Shown: positions 52,753 through 61,744 of the stretch, piece by piece
Layout of the letters: each line of letters opens with the position of its first letter
Position numbering within the stretch: the first letter of the stretch is position 1
Assembly (NCBI GenBank): GCA_021769555.1
Contig: JAETSR010000002.1
Location: forward strand, 186,001 to 250,000
Direction of reading: 5' to 3'
From: Clostridiaceae bacterium
GTDB lineage: Bacteria; Bacillota; Clostridia; Oscillospirales; Acutalibacteraceae
Length of the DNA stretch: 64,000 nt
Notes under the pieces: generated by a model
Databases searched by the model: none
Seen by the model: only the letters and a program-made list of their open reading frames with translations
What the model was told of the DNA's origin: nothing
Program-made: the position numbers and the translations under genes

Positions 52753-54666
52753 TCAGAGCTCGTCTATCTCTTTAAGCCATACAGCGGAGCAGGCGTCGCT
52801 GGGCATACGCCAGTCCCCCCTTGGGGACAGGCTCACCGTGCCCACCTTTGGGCCGTCGGGCAGGCAGGAGCGCTTGAACTGCTGGGCGAAGAACCTCCGG
52901 CAGAACACCCTCAGCCAGCCCTTTATAACCTCCGGCTCATAGTCCCCCCCAAAGCTCCGGCAGGCCATGCGGTATATCTTCCCCGGCCCGAAGCCGTGGC
53001 GCAGCATATGGTAGAGGAAGAAATCGTGGAGCTCATAGGGGCCCACCAGCTCCTCGGTCTTCTGGGATATCTCCCCGTCCTTAGGGGGCAGGAGCTCCGG
53101 GCTCACCGGGGTGTCCAGCACGTCGAAGAGCGCCTCCGAGAGCTTACCCCCCAGCCTCTCGGCCTCGAACCGCACCAAATGCCGCACAAGGGTCTTGGGC
53201 ACGTCGGCGTTCACGCCGTACATGGACATATGGTCCCCGTTATAGGTGCTCCACCCTAGGGCCAGCTCCGAGAGGTCCCCGGTGCCTATCATCAGGCCGT
53301 TCCTCTGGTTCGCCATGTCCATCAAGACCTGGGTGCGCTCCCTGGCCTGGGCGTTCTCGAAGGCCGCGTCATAGGTCTCCGGGTCCTGGCCGATGTCCTC
53401 AAAATGGCTCATGACCGTCTTCCCGATGGGTATCTCCTTAAAGTCCACCCCCAGCTCCCGGGCCATGGTCTCGGCGTTTCTCTTAGTACGCTCTGTGGTT
53501 CCGAAGCAGGGCATTGATATGGTGAGTATGCCCTTCCTCGACAGGCCCAGGATGTCAAAGGCCCGCACGGTCACAAGCGCCGCTAATGTGGAGTCCAGGC
53601 CCCCGGAGAAGGCGATAAGGGCGTTTTTGCAGCCCGTATGCCGAAGCCTCGTCGCCAGCCCCTGGGCCTGCATGGTGAGTATCAGCTGGCACCTCTCGCT
53701 CCGCGTCGCCGGGTCGCTTGGCACAAAGGGCTGCCTTGAGAAGGCGCGCTCCGGCTTAAAGCGCTCAAGGGTCTCCCGCTTATACTCAAAGGGTATGCGG
53801 ACATACCCCTCGTCCCTCTCGCTCATCCAGGTATTGTTTCTGCGCCGCTCCTGCAGGAGCTTCTCAAGGTCAATCTCGGCTATAGTCAGCCCTGTGGAGA
53901 ACAGCCCGCTCTCGGCGAGCACCGCGCCGTTCTCGGCAATGATGTCGTGCCCCGCGAAGACCATATCCCCGGTGGACTCGCCCGGTCCCGCGTCCGAGTA
54001 CACATAGGCCCCCATAATATGCCCGGACCACATGCGCGCCAGGTCCCGCCGGTACTGGGCCTTGCCCGCCACCTCGTCGCTGCAGGAGGCGTTGAATATG
54101 ACCGTGGCGCCGTTTCTTGCAAGCCCGGCGCTTGGGGGCTCAGGCCCCCAAAGGTCCTCGCATATCTCCACCCCCGCTATGAGCTCAGGGATATTTTCAC
54201 ACTGGAACAGGAGCTTTTTCCCAAGCCACACCCTCTGCCCGCAGAAGGTGATTTCCCTGGGCTCCGGGGCCGGGGAAAAGTACCTGGCCTCGTAGAACTC
54301 CGAGTAGTTGGGTATAAAGCTCTTTGCGGGGAGCCCCAAAAGCCTCCCCCTTTGGAACACTGCCGCCGTATTGTACAGCGCACCCTCCGCCGCCGCGGGT
54401 ATGCCCAGGATACAGAGTATGTCAAGGTCCTCTGTCTCCCGGAGTATATTTTCAAGGGCCCTTTCCGCTGCCGTGATAAGGGCCCGGCTCTGGAACAGGT
54501 CCCCGCAGGTATAGGCCGTCACCGCCAGCTCGGGCAGGCAGACCGCCCCGCAGCCCCTTCCGGCCGCCTCGCGTATAAGCTCAGCTATCCTTTCGGCGTT
54601 CACCTCCACATCCGCAACCTTAACGGCGGGCGTCGCCGCCGCCGCTCTGAAAAATCCGTCCTGCAT
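52753..54666 (-). CDS. nadE: glutamine-dependent NAD+ synthetase
   Basis: A 637-residue two-domain enzyme. The N-terminal nitrilase-type glutaminase has PELAVTAYTCGD (Glu), KSFIPNYSEFYE (Lys) and GVEICEDLWGPEP (Cys). The C-terminal synthetase has the PP-loop IAFSGGLDSTLAALV, and GTGDLSELALGWST. It amidates deamido-NAD at the end of NAD synthesis. An ATG at 54666 starts the frame. The VanW gene upstream ends in its own terminator, so nadE should have a separate promoter in the 54667-54717 gap. Confidence 0.95.
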   Translation of the reverse strand: MQDGFFRAAAATPAVKVADVEVNAERIAELIREAAGRGCGAVCLPELAVTAYTCGDLFQSRALITAAERALENILRETEDLDILCILGIPAAAEGALYNTAAVFQRGRLLGLPAKSFIPNYSEFYEARYFSPAPEPREITFCGQRVWLGKKLLFQCENIPELIAGVEICEDLWGPEPPSAGLARNGATVIFNASCSDEVAGKAQYRRDLARMWSGHIMGAYVYSDAGPGESTGDMVFAGHDIIAENGAVLAESGLFSTGLTIAEIDLEKLLQERRRNNTWMSERDEGYVRIPFEYKRETLERFKPERAFSRQPFVPSDPATRSERCQLILTMQAQGLATRLRHTGCKNALIAFSGGLDSTLAALVTVRAFDILGLSRKGILTISMPCFGTTERTKRNAETMARELGVDFKEIPIGKTVMSHFEDIGQDPETYDAAFENAQARERTQVLMDMANQRNGLMIGTGDLSELALGWSTYNGDHMSMYGVNADVPKTLVRHLVRFEAERLGGKLSEALFDVLDTPVSPELLPPKDGEISQKTEELVGPYELHDFFLYHMLRHGFGPGKIYRMACRSFGGDYEPEVIKGWLRVFCRRFFAQQFKRSCLPDGPKVGTVSLSPRGDWRMPSDACSAVWLKEIDEL

Positions 54667-54717
54667 AAACTGCTTCTCCTCTCTTATGGCTTTATATTTT
54701 ACTCTTGCATTAACCGC

Positions 54718-54745
54718 AAAAAGGCCACAGGGAAGACCTGCAGCC
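54718..54745 (-). terminator. intrinsic terminator of the VanW gene
   Basis: On the minus strand GGCTGCAGG and CCTGTGGCC pair (two wobble pairs) around a five-base loop, followed by TTTTT. Confidence 0.75.
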
Positions 54746-54759
54746 TTTGATATTGCTTT

Positions 54760-56349
54760 TTATTCTCCGCTGTCCCCGCCGTCTACAGGGGGCTCGGGGG
54801 TGGGGTCGTCCACCGGGGGCTCCGGCGTGGGCTCGGGGGTGGGCTCCGCTGTGGGCTCTGGGGTGGGTGTCACCACCGGGGGCGGCACAGGGGTCGGGCC
54901 CTGGGTGGGCTGGGGCTTCGGCGAGGGGGAGGGGGACGGTGAGGGCTTGGGGTCCGTGGTGCCGCTCTCCTTGCTGGTGTCCACCTTCGAGGTGTCTGTG
55001 CCGGGGCCCACCTTGTATTTCTTGCCGGTGGAGCCGTAGTAGGAGTTGGGCAGGTCCTCTGTCTTCACCTGCTCGCCGTTCTTATAGTATATACGCCAGG
55101 CGCTGGCATAATACCCGGGGTTCCCGGAGGTCTTCCTCACATACTGCCCCTTGGCAAGGGAGCCGTCCACCTCAAAGTCCACAGTGTCCCTGGGGTTCTC
55201 ATAGCCTGTCTGCTCGGAGCCCAGCTCTATATTGTCCCACTCCTCGGGGAAGACGCCGTAGAAGTTCACCGTGAGGGTAACGCCGTCCATCCATGAGGAA
55301 ATATACACCGGGTTCTTCAGGGCGTTCCTGAACCTGAAATCTATGCTGCCGTAGTCCACTGTGGCGTCAAGGCCTATGGGGCAGTAGCTTGAGGGGATGG
55401 CGTGGCAGTCCCGCTCAAGTATCTCCATGCCGGCCATAAGGGCCGCGTTATAAACAGTCGTGGACCCCTGGCATATGCCGCCGCCGTATACCTGCACGCT
55501 CATGCCGCCCACTAAGCCCCCCGCCGGGAGCCAGCCCCCGTCGGGGTTGGTGCTGTCGCCGGTGGCGGTATTATAGGAGAACTCCTGGCCCGGCTGTAAA
55601 ATTGTGCCGTTCACCTTTGAGAGGGCCAGGGCCATATTGCTGTTGCCGTTGGCGTTATTGGTGGAGACGGTGCTGTAGGTGGAGAGCAGCTTGAAGTTCT
55701 CCTCAAGGTACTTTTTCGTTACCTTTGGCTTGCTCTCAACGAACTCCGCCTGTATGGCCCCGCCGTGCTTCTGGGCCAGGAGCTGCCTTACGTTCCTGAG
55801 GGTGGCCGCCAGGTCCACCCTGGACCCCGCCTGCTCCTCGGTGAAGACGAAGGCCCCGGCGTCCGTGTCAAACCTCTCGACGGAGGCGTCCCTGCCCTCC
55901 TGGAAGCAGTTCTTCGCCGCCTCCGTGAGCTTGCGCTCCCCCTCGGGGGAGAGGTCCGCCACAAAGGGCAGCTCGTACTTCTCTGCCCTGCCGCTCTCAA
56001 GCATGTCCGGCAGGGAGAGCTCGAGCACGTCCTTTATGGTAAAGTCCCCGTCCTTTAAGGACACCGTGTCGTCCTTGAAGGCGACGGTTATCTCAAGGCC
56101 GTCCACAGCCTCCTGCATGGCCCCCTTAGCTATCTCAAGGGCCTCCTCCTTGGTCTTGCCGCCGACGTCTATGCCGCCTATCTCCGTGCCCTCGGGGAAA
56201 ACCGTGCCCTTTGTAACGGAGGAGACCTCCGCCTCGGAGCTCTCCTCCGCGTCCTTCCCCTTGCACGCCCCCAGGGTGAGGGCCAGCAGCACCGCCGCCG
56301 CAAGGGCGCCCATCCTTCTCCAATTTATCACTCCGTCCCTATTTGCCAT
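54760..56349 (-). CDS. VanW-family lipoprotein with Pro-rich C-terminal repeats
   Basis: A 529-residue exported protein. A signal with lipobox LGAC (cysteine near 29) is followed by two peptidoglycan-binding_4-type domains (about 50-215), the VanW domain (GQEFSYNTATGDSTNPDGGW, YGGGICQGSTTVYNAAL) and a G5-like segment. The last 90 residues are low-complexity PSPSP, PTPEP and PPVDDPTPEPPVDGG repeats, probably a wall-spanning stalk. VanW proteins occur in glycopeptide-resistance clusters but are also widespread in sporulating Firmicutes; resistance should not be inferred. Confidence 0.9.
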   Translation of the reverse strand: MANRDGVINWRRMGALAAAVLLALTLGACKGKDAEESSEAEVSSVTKGTVFPEGTEIGGIDVGGKTKEEALEIAKGAMQEAVDGLEITVAFKDDTVSLKDGDFTIKDVLELSLPDMLESGRAEKYELPFVADLSPEGERKLTEAAKNCFQEGRDASVERFDTDAGAFVFTEEQAGSRVDLAATLRNVRQLLAQKHGGAIQAEFVESKPKVTKKYLEENFKLLSTYSTVSTNNANGNSNMALALSKVNGTILQPGQEFSYNTATGDSTNPDGGWLPAGGLVGGMSVQVYGGGICQGSTTVYNAALMAGMEILERDCHAIPSSYCPIGLDATVDYGSIDFRFRNALKNPVYISSWMDGVTLTVNFYGVFPEEWDNIELGSEQTGYENPRDTVDFEVDGSLAKGQYVRKTSGNPGYYASAWRIYYKNGEQVKTEDLPNSYYGSTGKKYKVGPGTDTSKVDTSKESGTTDPKPSPSPSPSPKPQPTQGPTPVPPPVVTPTPEPTAEPTPEPTPEPPVDDPTPEPPVDGGDSGE

Positions 56350-56599
56350 CGCCTTATCCTTCCTCCCGCAAAACGCGGGTTAATTTTCTGCCTGTCCTAT
56401 TATTATATACTGCCTTAGGGAAAATGTAAAGCCGGGAAACCTGCGAATTTGGTATCAATTTTGTTATCTTTTTGTTCAATACTATATTATGGTGCCAAAC
56501 TGCTTACAAATAACTTACGCTTTATTAAAAACTCTGGAAAGATTTTCACCTCCATGTTATAATTGGTCCAGCAAATACACCACAGTAAGGAGCCCCGAA

Positions 56600-57727
56600 A
56601 TGAAAATAATGCTTCTCACCGCCGCCACAGGGGGCGGGCATATCAGAGCCGCCAACGCCATAGAGCAGTATATCCGTGAAAACACCTGCTGGGAGGTGGA
56701 GAACGTGGACTGCCTCAAGGCCGTGGGCAGGCTTCTGGACAAGACCGTCTGCGACAGCTACCTGTTCATGGCAAAGAAGGCCCCAATGCTCTTCGGCAGG
56801 CTCTATAAGCGCACCAATAAGCATAACGTCATCTCCCACCTTGTCCCAAAGCTCAGCGGGCTTTTCAGCAACCTTCTCTACCCCACCATCGAGAGCTCCC
56901 GCCCGGACGTGATAATCACCACCCACCCCTTCGCCACGGAGATGGTGGCGGCCCTCAAGGAGGACGGCCTTGTCTCGGCCCCCCTCATCTGCATTATCAC
57001 CGACTACGGGGCCCATAGGGCCTATATCGCCGATGAGGTTGACAGCTACGTGGTGGCCAGCGACGACATGATACCTGAGCTCATGGAGTTCGGCGTGCCC
57101 AAGAAGAAGATATACCCCTTCGGGATTCCGGTCCACGGGGTGTTCTTCGACCGGCAGGACCAGGGTATGCTCCTTCGGCAGCTGGACCTGGACCCGGAGC
57201 TGCCCACCCTCCTGTTCATGGCCGGGAGCTTTGGGGTGTCAAACATCATCAGGCTCTATCGTGACCTGGCCGAGACGAATGTGAAAATGCAGATAATCGT
57301 CATAACCGGCCGCAACCAGAAGCTCTTCGAGGCCTTTGAGAAGGAGATAGGCAAGAACCCGCCCATCCCCACCAGGCTCTTCTACTTCACCGACGAGGTT
57401 GAAAAGTACATGCACGCGGCTGACCTTCTGGTGACAAAGCCCGGCGGCCTCACTGTCTCCGAGGCTTTAGCCTGCAACCTGCCCATGGCTGTCTTCGACG
57501 CAATCCCCGGCCAGGAGGAGGACAACGCCAACTTCCTAAAGACCCACGATATGTGCGTGAGGATAGAGAAGGACGGCAATTTCGCCGAGGAGATTTCAGC
57601 CCTCCTTCAGGAGAAAAAGCACCTTCAGGCCATGCGGGAGAACTGCGCGGGCTTCGACAAGTCCCAGTCCATCCCCAACATGCTCGAGCTCATAAGCCGC
57701 CTTGTGCCCGAGGAGGCCATGGCATGA
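56600..57727 (+). CDS. MGDG-synthase-like glycosyltransferase (diacylglycerol glucosyl/galactosyltransferase type)
   Basis: A 375-residue GT28-like enzyme. The N-terminal MGDG_synth domain has LLTAATGGGHIRAANAIEQYI and ITTHPFATEMVAAL; the C-terminal donor domain has VTKPGGLTVSEALACNLPMAVF and PGQEEDNANFL. Relatives such as UgtP add sugar to diacylglycerol in the inner leaflet. The ATG at 56600 follows TAAGGAG; the frame extends upstream without a site. The stop overlaps the AlkD-like gene (ATGA). The 250 bases upstream contain divergent promoter-like TATAAT boxes but no gene. Confidence 0.88.
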   Translation: MKIMLLTAATGGGHIRAANAIEQYIRENTCWEVENVDCLKAVGRLLDKTVCDSYLFMAKKAPMLFGRLYKRTNKHNVISHLVPKLSGLFSNLLYPTIESSRPDVIITTHPFATEMVAALKEDGLVSAPLICIITDYGAHRAYIADEVDSYVVASDDMIPELMEFGVPKKKIYPFGIPVHGVFFDRQDQGMLLRQLDLDPELPTLLFMAGSFGVSNIIRLYRDLAETNVKMQIIVITGRNQKLFEAFEKEIGKNPPIPTRLFYFTDEVEKYMHAADLLVTKPGGLTVSEALACNLPMAVFDAIPGQEEDNANFLKTHDMCVRIEKDGNFAEEISALLQEKKHLQAMRENCAGFDKSQSIPNMLELISRLVPEEAMA

Positions 57728-58425
57728 GCTTTACTAAGGCCCAATACGAAGACATACTCGCTAGGCTCTCAGAGCTCAGCGACCCCAAGTACAAGGCCTT
57801 CAACGAAAGCCTCATCCCCGGCACGGCCACTGCCTACGGCGTGCGGGTCCCGGCCCTCAGGGCCATCGCCCGGGAGGTTATAAAGTCTGACCCGGAGGGG
57901 TTCCTGGCCCAGAGCGTACCGGGCTCCTATGAGGAGATAATGCTCCGGGGGATGGTCATAGCCGGCATGAAGCTGCCCATAGCCGGGAAAATCCCCCTTA
58001 TAGAGGGCTTTCTCCCCCTTATAGACAACTGGGCCGTATGCGACACCTTCTGCGGGGAGATAAAGCTCCGCTCCCCCGGGGACAAGGCCCTCATGTGGCG
58101 GTTTATACTCCCCCTCTTTGAGGACCCCCGGGAGTTCTATGCCCGCTTTGCAATAGTCATGTTCCTGGGGCATTTCGTGGAGCCCGGGTACATAAGCCAG
58201 GGGCTCGGCTGTATCGGGGCCCTCACCCAGGAGCAGTACTATGTGCGCATGGCCGCGGCCTGGGCTGTGTCCGTCTGCTATGTAAAATTCCCCGCCGAGA
58301 CCCTGCCGCTCATCCAGGGGAGGACGCTCCCGAAGTTTACCCAGAACAAGTCCATCCAGAAGATACGGGAGTCCTATCGTGTGCCGAAGGAGGACAAGGA
58401 AATGCTCACGCAGTACAGGCTCTGA
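57724..58425 (+). CDS. DNA alkylation repair protein, AlkD-like
   Basis: A 233-residue all-helical HEAT-repeat protein. YGVRVPALRAIAREV and IDNWAVCDTFCGEI (with WAVCD) correspond to AlkD, a glycosylase that removes N3 and N7 alkylpurines; the asparagine and tryptophan of that motif are kept. The last helix holds YYVRMAAAWAVSVCYVKFP, conserved in the family. The start overlaps the glycosyltransferase stop. Confidence 0.88.
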   Translation: MSFTKAQYEDILARLSELSDPKYKAFNESLIPGTATAYGVRVPALRAIAREVIKSDPEGFLAQSVPGSYEEIMLRGMVIAGMKLPIAGKIPLIEGFLPLIDNWAVCDTFCGEIKLRSPGDKALMWRFILPLFEDPREFYARFAIVMFLGHFVEPGYISQGLGCIGALTQEQYYVRMAAAWAVSVCYVKFPAETLPLIQGRTLPKFTQNKSIQKIRESYRVPKEDKEMLTQYRL

Positions 58426-58478
58426 GCCCCACATCCTTTAGACGCTCCCCCTCCCCCAAAAGTAAGCCAGAACACGAA

Positions 58479-58512
58479 AAAAAGAGGCCGGCCATAAGCC
58501 GGTCTCTTTTCT
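58479..58512. terminator. bidirectional terminator
   Basis: AAAGAGGCCGGC and GCCGGTCTCTTTT pair with one wobble around a short loop; A and T runs on both sides serve the converging AlkD-like and M23 genes. Confidence 0.85.
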
Positions 58513-58535
58513 TATCATACTATTATTTACTATAA

Positions 58536-59792
58536 TTATCCGAACAGGAATGGCCTGGGGTTCACCCTGGTGCCGTTCTGCCAGACCTCAAAGTGCAGGT
58601 GTGGCCCGGTGGAGTCCCCGGTGCTGCCCTCATAGCCTATGACCTGGCCCTTAGTGACATACTGCCCTGTAGACACCGCCGTATCGCTCATATGGGCATA
58701 GAGCGTGCTGTAGGTATCGTTATGGTAGATATACACATGATATCCCCAGCCCATGCCCCAGTAGTCGGTGTTGTTTGACCTGATGACCGTGCCGGACTCT
58801 GCCGCCACTATGGGCGTGCCAGCGCGTCCCGCTATATCCATGCCGCCGTGCCCTCTCGAGCCGCCGAACTCGTCTGAGATATATGTAACTCCCGGCAGGG
58901 GCCAGGTGGGGTTGAAGCCCGCAACTCCGTTGGTGGTGCCGTCCGGGACCCAGCCCACGTTCCCGGTCTCACCGCCGCCGCCAATCTCGCTGTAGCTCCC
59001 GCCGCCGTTGGCCGCAGCCTCCTGACGCCGGCGCTCCTCTTCCTCCTGGCGCTTCTTCTCCTCCTCTATCAGGCGCTGTATCTCCTCGTCCCGCTTCTGT
59101 ATCTCCTCGGCGTTCTGGTCAAGGGCGTGGTTCGTCTCGTTCTGACGGCCCTCAAGCTCCGCTATAGCCTCCGCGTTCTCCTTATACAGCCCGTCCAGCT
59201 CCGTCTGCTTGTGCTCCATGCTCTTCTTGAGCTCAGCCACAAGCTTCTTCTCAGCCTCGCGCTCCTCCCGCTGGTCGTGGGTCGCGTCCATATAGTCGGT
59301 TATCTTGTTTATCATCTCCTGGTCCCGAATGCTCATGGTGCTGAGCATTTCAGAGCGCATTGTGAAATCGCTCAGGCTGTTGGAGTTCAGGAGTATCTCA
59401 AGGCTGCTCACGCTCCCCGCACGGTATATGGCCGCCACCCGCTCCTTGAACTGGCTGATGGTGTCCCCTATCTCCGCCTCGGAGGCGTCCAGCTTCATGC
59501 TGAGCTCGTTTATGCTGGCGTTCAGCTCCTCTATGTCGTTCCTCGCCGTGCGTATCTGGTCTTCAAGCACTTCTATCTGCTTTTGCAGGGTCTCCTGGTA
59601 TTCCTGCTTCTTTGCGGTGTCCTCTTTCAGCTGCTCCAGCCTGGCCTGGAGCTCCTGGCGCTCGGCCTCAAGAGCCTCCTGCTCGGCTTTGACCTCGTCG
59701 GTGGTCCTGGCTATGGCCTCCATGGGCATCATTAGGAGCATTGCTGCCGCTAATAACAGGCAGGTGAGCCGCTTTCTTATGGGTTTTTTCAT
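58536..59792 (-). CDS. M23-family peptidoglycan hydrolase with N-terminal coiled coil (EnvC/CwlO-like)
   Basis: A 418-residue secreted protein. Signal peptide (1-29), a long coiled coil (about 32-260), a Gly/Ser linker, and a C-terminal lysostaphin-like M23 domain. Zinc ligands are in GHGGMDIAG (His and Asp) and PHLHFEVWQNG (HxH). The coiled coil resembles the activation or docking part of EnvC and of Bacillus CwlO. It should cleave peptide crosslinks in the wall. AAGGATGATACAGC precedes the ATG. Confidence 0.92.
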   Translation of the reverse strand: MKKPIRKRLTCLLLAAAMLLMMPMEAIARTTDEVKAEQEALEAERQELQARLEQLKEDTAKKQEYQETLQKQIEVLEDQIRTARNDIEELNASINELSMKLDASEAEIGDTISQFKERVAAIYRAGSVSSLEILLNSNSLSDFTMRSEMLSTMSIRDQEMINKITDYMDATHDQREEREAEKKLVAELKKSMEHKQTELDGLYKENAEAIAELEGRQNETNHALDQNAEEIQKRDEEIQRLIEEEKKRQEEEERRRQEAAANGGGSYSEIGGGGETGNVGWVPDGTTNGVAGFNPTWPLPGVTYISDEFGGSRGHGGMDIAGRAGTPIVAAESGTVIRSNNTDYWGMGWGYHVYIYHNDTYSTLYAHMSDTAVSTGQYVTKGQVIGYEGSTGDSTGPHLHFEVWQNGTRVNPRPFLFG

Positions 59793-59935
59793 GCTGTATC
59801 ATCCTTCCGTTGGGGAGAATTTTCGTTTTTGATTACGGTGGTACAGCACATATTATAGCTTATTTTGGTTTGGATTTATTTCTTTTTTGGAAAATAAACT
59901 GTAAACAAACCGTTAATTGGGTGTAAACAGGATAT

Positions 59936-60184
59936 TTAGCGCTGTTTACTTCGCACAGCGTCAAGACCTTGGGGACTCTGTCCCCAAACCCCTACCAGGA
60001 GCCTGACGCTCCTGGACCGCGCAATTTTCTCCCGCTCCGCGCTCACCGGCAGCGTCACCCGGCCGCACTCCCTCCTGCCGCCTGCCATCATCCCCGCAAC
60101 TACCGCCAGCACCCCCATCATCACCACTCCCCATCCTCCGTACCCCACGACCCGCCCCACGCTCTCAAGCAATATCTCATTCAT
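59936..60184 (-). CDS. hypothetical small membrane protein, frame running through a repeat
   Basis: An 82-residue ORF. It starts ATG at 60184, overlapping the preceding small ORF by eight bases. Residues 10-35 (GYGGWGVVMMGVLAVVAGMM) form a transmembrane helix; the C-terminal 40 residues are basic and are encoded by the family 2 repeat (59962-60017), so they may be a recent addition. No family recognised. Overlap with the small gene and position after spoIIP are the main support. Confidence 0.4.
   Translation of the reverse strand: MNEILLESVGRVVGYGGWGVVMMGVLAVVAGMMAGGRRECGRVTLPVSAEREKIARSRSVRLLVGVWGQSPQGLDAVRSKQR
59962..60017 (+). repeat. dispersed double-hairpin repeat, family 2, copy D
   Basis: Hairpins TTGGGGACTCTGTCCCCAA and CCAGGAGCCTGACGCTCCTGG between CAAGACC and CTGGACC, the same arrangement as at 44911-44962 but with different stem sequences. 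It lies between the M23 gene and the small ORFs, and overlaps the end of the ORF at 59936. Confidence 0.65.
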
Positions 60185-60443
60185 GGGGTATGCACCCGAA
60201 ATCACATATAAACTCCCACGCCCTGTCAAGCCCCGTCACATCCCACGTCCCCCTTCTCCCAAAGGCCTTCACTGTGAGCTCCGTCCCCTGCGCCGTCCGC
60301 TCCACCTTCGCTATTGGCGTATCGTCCCCAAAGCTCAGCTTCCTCCCCTCATAGTCCACCTTCAGCAGCCCCAGCCCGGTTATCAGCACGAACATCGCCG
60401 CGCCAAACCCCATCCAGAACGCCCTCCACTCCTGACTCACCAA
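60177..60443 (-). CDS. hypothetical small membrane protein downstream of spoIIP
   Basis: An 88-residue ORF with a transmembrane helix at the N-terminus (FWMGFGAAMFVLITGLGLL) and a polar C-terminal domain (VDYEGRKLSFGDDTPIAKVERT...). It may start at TTG 60443 (AAAGG at nine bases) or at GTG 60449. It lies 50 bases after spoIIP on the same strand and overlaps the next small ORF. No family recognised; the location suggests a spore or wall role, which is inference. Confidence 0.55.
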   Translation of the reverse strand: MVSQEWRAFWMGFGAAMFVLITGLGLLKVDYEGRKLSFGDDTPIAKVERTAQGTELTVKAFGRRGTWDVTGLDRAWEFICDFGCIPHE

Positions 60444-60501
60444 TGCCACGCGCCTTTCTGAAAAAAATTCATCAAAGGTAGCGTGGCTGTTTTTATGGAA
60501 A

Positions 60502-61593
60502 TTATTCCAGGGAGAGCAGGGTCTCCGCCAATATCTCCCCCAAAAGCCTCCCGGTATACCTGGCCTCAGAGGCCGTGTTCACCTCCGTGCCCACCTCTAT
60601 GAGCATGGAGCCCCGGGTCGCGTTCATATTGTACTTGCTGTTTGAAAAGCTCAGGGGCCTCATCAGCCCCGGATAGAGCTCCTGGGCCTTCTGCTGTACC
60701 CTCAGTATCAGCCTTAAATTCCACTCCCAGTCCGGGAAGTCCCCCCAGTCCCCCGAGGCGTCGCACCCCGCCAAAAGCATGGCCTGGGCGGCCTTCCTCC
60801 CCTCTATCTGGGCCGTGGGCTTATACTTCACCCCGCTCTCTGTGGTCATTGAGTCCCTGTGCACGTCTATCGTCACCTGTATCCCCGGGTGTTCCTCCAA
60901 ATTCTTCTGTATCACCTCCCAGGACCGGGAGTACGAGCCGTTATAGGCCAAATCGTTCACCGTCCTGTCGTGCACCACCCCTATGCCCCTGGCTTCAAGG
61001 GCTTTCGCCAGTTCCTCCCCCGCGGCCACAACGCTCATGTCCTGGTTCTGCGTGCGGGTCTCCATGTCCGTATAGTAAAAGCCGGAGTCCTCCTTGGAGT
61101 AGGCCTCGCTGGTGTGGGTATGGTATATGAGCACCTCAACGCTGCCGTCCCCCTTTATGTGCACGTCCGGGCTCTCCAAAAGCTCGGCTGAGAGGTCCGT
61201 CCCGGAGTCGGTGCTGTCCCGGACGAAGAAATTGGCTATGGGCGTACCCCCGTCCAGCTGTATCTCCTCCACGGGCCCGCTGCTGCGGCTGGGGTCGGGA
61301 GTGGCGGTGAAGCCCGGGAGCAGGTCGCTGTGAAAGGGCACCACCCCGTCGTCGGGGATATCCCCGCCGGTATTCACGTCCTCCGCTGTCCCGGAGCTCT
61401 CCGGGGACAGGCTTGGAGCCGGTGTCCCCCCGGCCTCAGGGGCGCCCTTCACGCCCATGCCCGCGGCGAATAAAAGGGCCTCGCCGCCGCTCTCCGAAAT
61501 CCACGCCGAAAGGCTCTCCCAGGCGCACCAGGCGCAGACGCACACGCTGGCCAGCACCACCAGTTTCTTCATAAATCCTGTAAGTCTCTGCAA
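60502..61593 (-). CDS. spoIIP: stage II sporulation protein P
   Basis: A 363-residue membrane-anchored amidase/endopeptidase of the engulfment complex (with SpoIID and SpoIIM). One N-terminal transmembrane segment and a low-complexity linker precede the catalytic domain, which has VLIYHTHTSEAY (first zinc histidines), VTIDVHRDSM and GSMLIEVGTEVNTASEA. It is evidence for sporulation. The TTG at 61593 has AGAAGGG upstream; the ATG at 61572 (MKKLVVL) is a possible alternative. It is transcribed divergently from the citrate synthase gene. Confidence 0.92.
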   Translation of the reverse strand: MQRLTGFMKKLVVLASVCVCAWCAWESLSAWISESGGEALLFAAGMGVKGAPEAGGTPAPSLSPESSGTAEDVNTGGDIPDDGVVPFHSDLLPGFTATPDPSRSSGPVEEIQLDGGTPIANFFVRDSTDSGTDLSAELLESPDVHIKGDGSVEVLIYHTHTSEAYSKEDSGFYYTDMETRTQNQDMSVVAAGEELAKALEARGIGVVHDRTVNDLAYNGSYSRSWEVIQKNLEEHPGIQVTIDVHRDSMTTESGVKYKPTAQIEGRKAAQAMLLAGCDASGDWGDFPDWEWNLRLILRVQQKAQELYPGLMRPLSFSNSKYNMNATRGSMLIEVGTEVNTASEARYTGRLLGEILAETLLSLE

Positions 61594-61657
61594 AGCTTTA
61601 CCCTTCTTTCAAATGTTATTCTCTTGTATAGTTCTTTATTTGTTTACAATTTCCCCC

Positions 61658-61686
61658 TTGCGCGAAGGTGAGAACTTTAGTATAAT
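61658..61686 (+). promoter_or_regulatory. promoter of the citrate synthase gene
   Basis: TTGCGC (61658-61663) and TATAAT (61681-61686) with a 17-base spacer, about 58 bases before the start codon. Confidence 0.6.
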
Positions 61687-61744
61687 AAAGGCTAAATATA
61701 ATTTTATTGAGCGACAAACCTCATGAAAGAAAGGAGATTTGCCT

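Noticed and set aside
54760..55020. Tandem repeat or CRISPR at the end of the VanW gene
   Set aside because: The repeats are PTPEP-type coding repeats in frame with the protein, of irregular length and without spacers.
54760..56349. Vancomycin resistance cluster
   Set aside because: Only a VanW domain is present. No VanH, VanA/B ligase, VanX or VanRS is nearby; the adjacent hydroxyacid dehydrogenase lies beyond nadE and is not in a van-type order.
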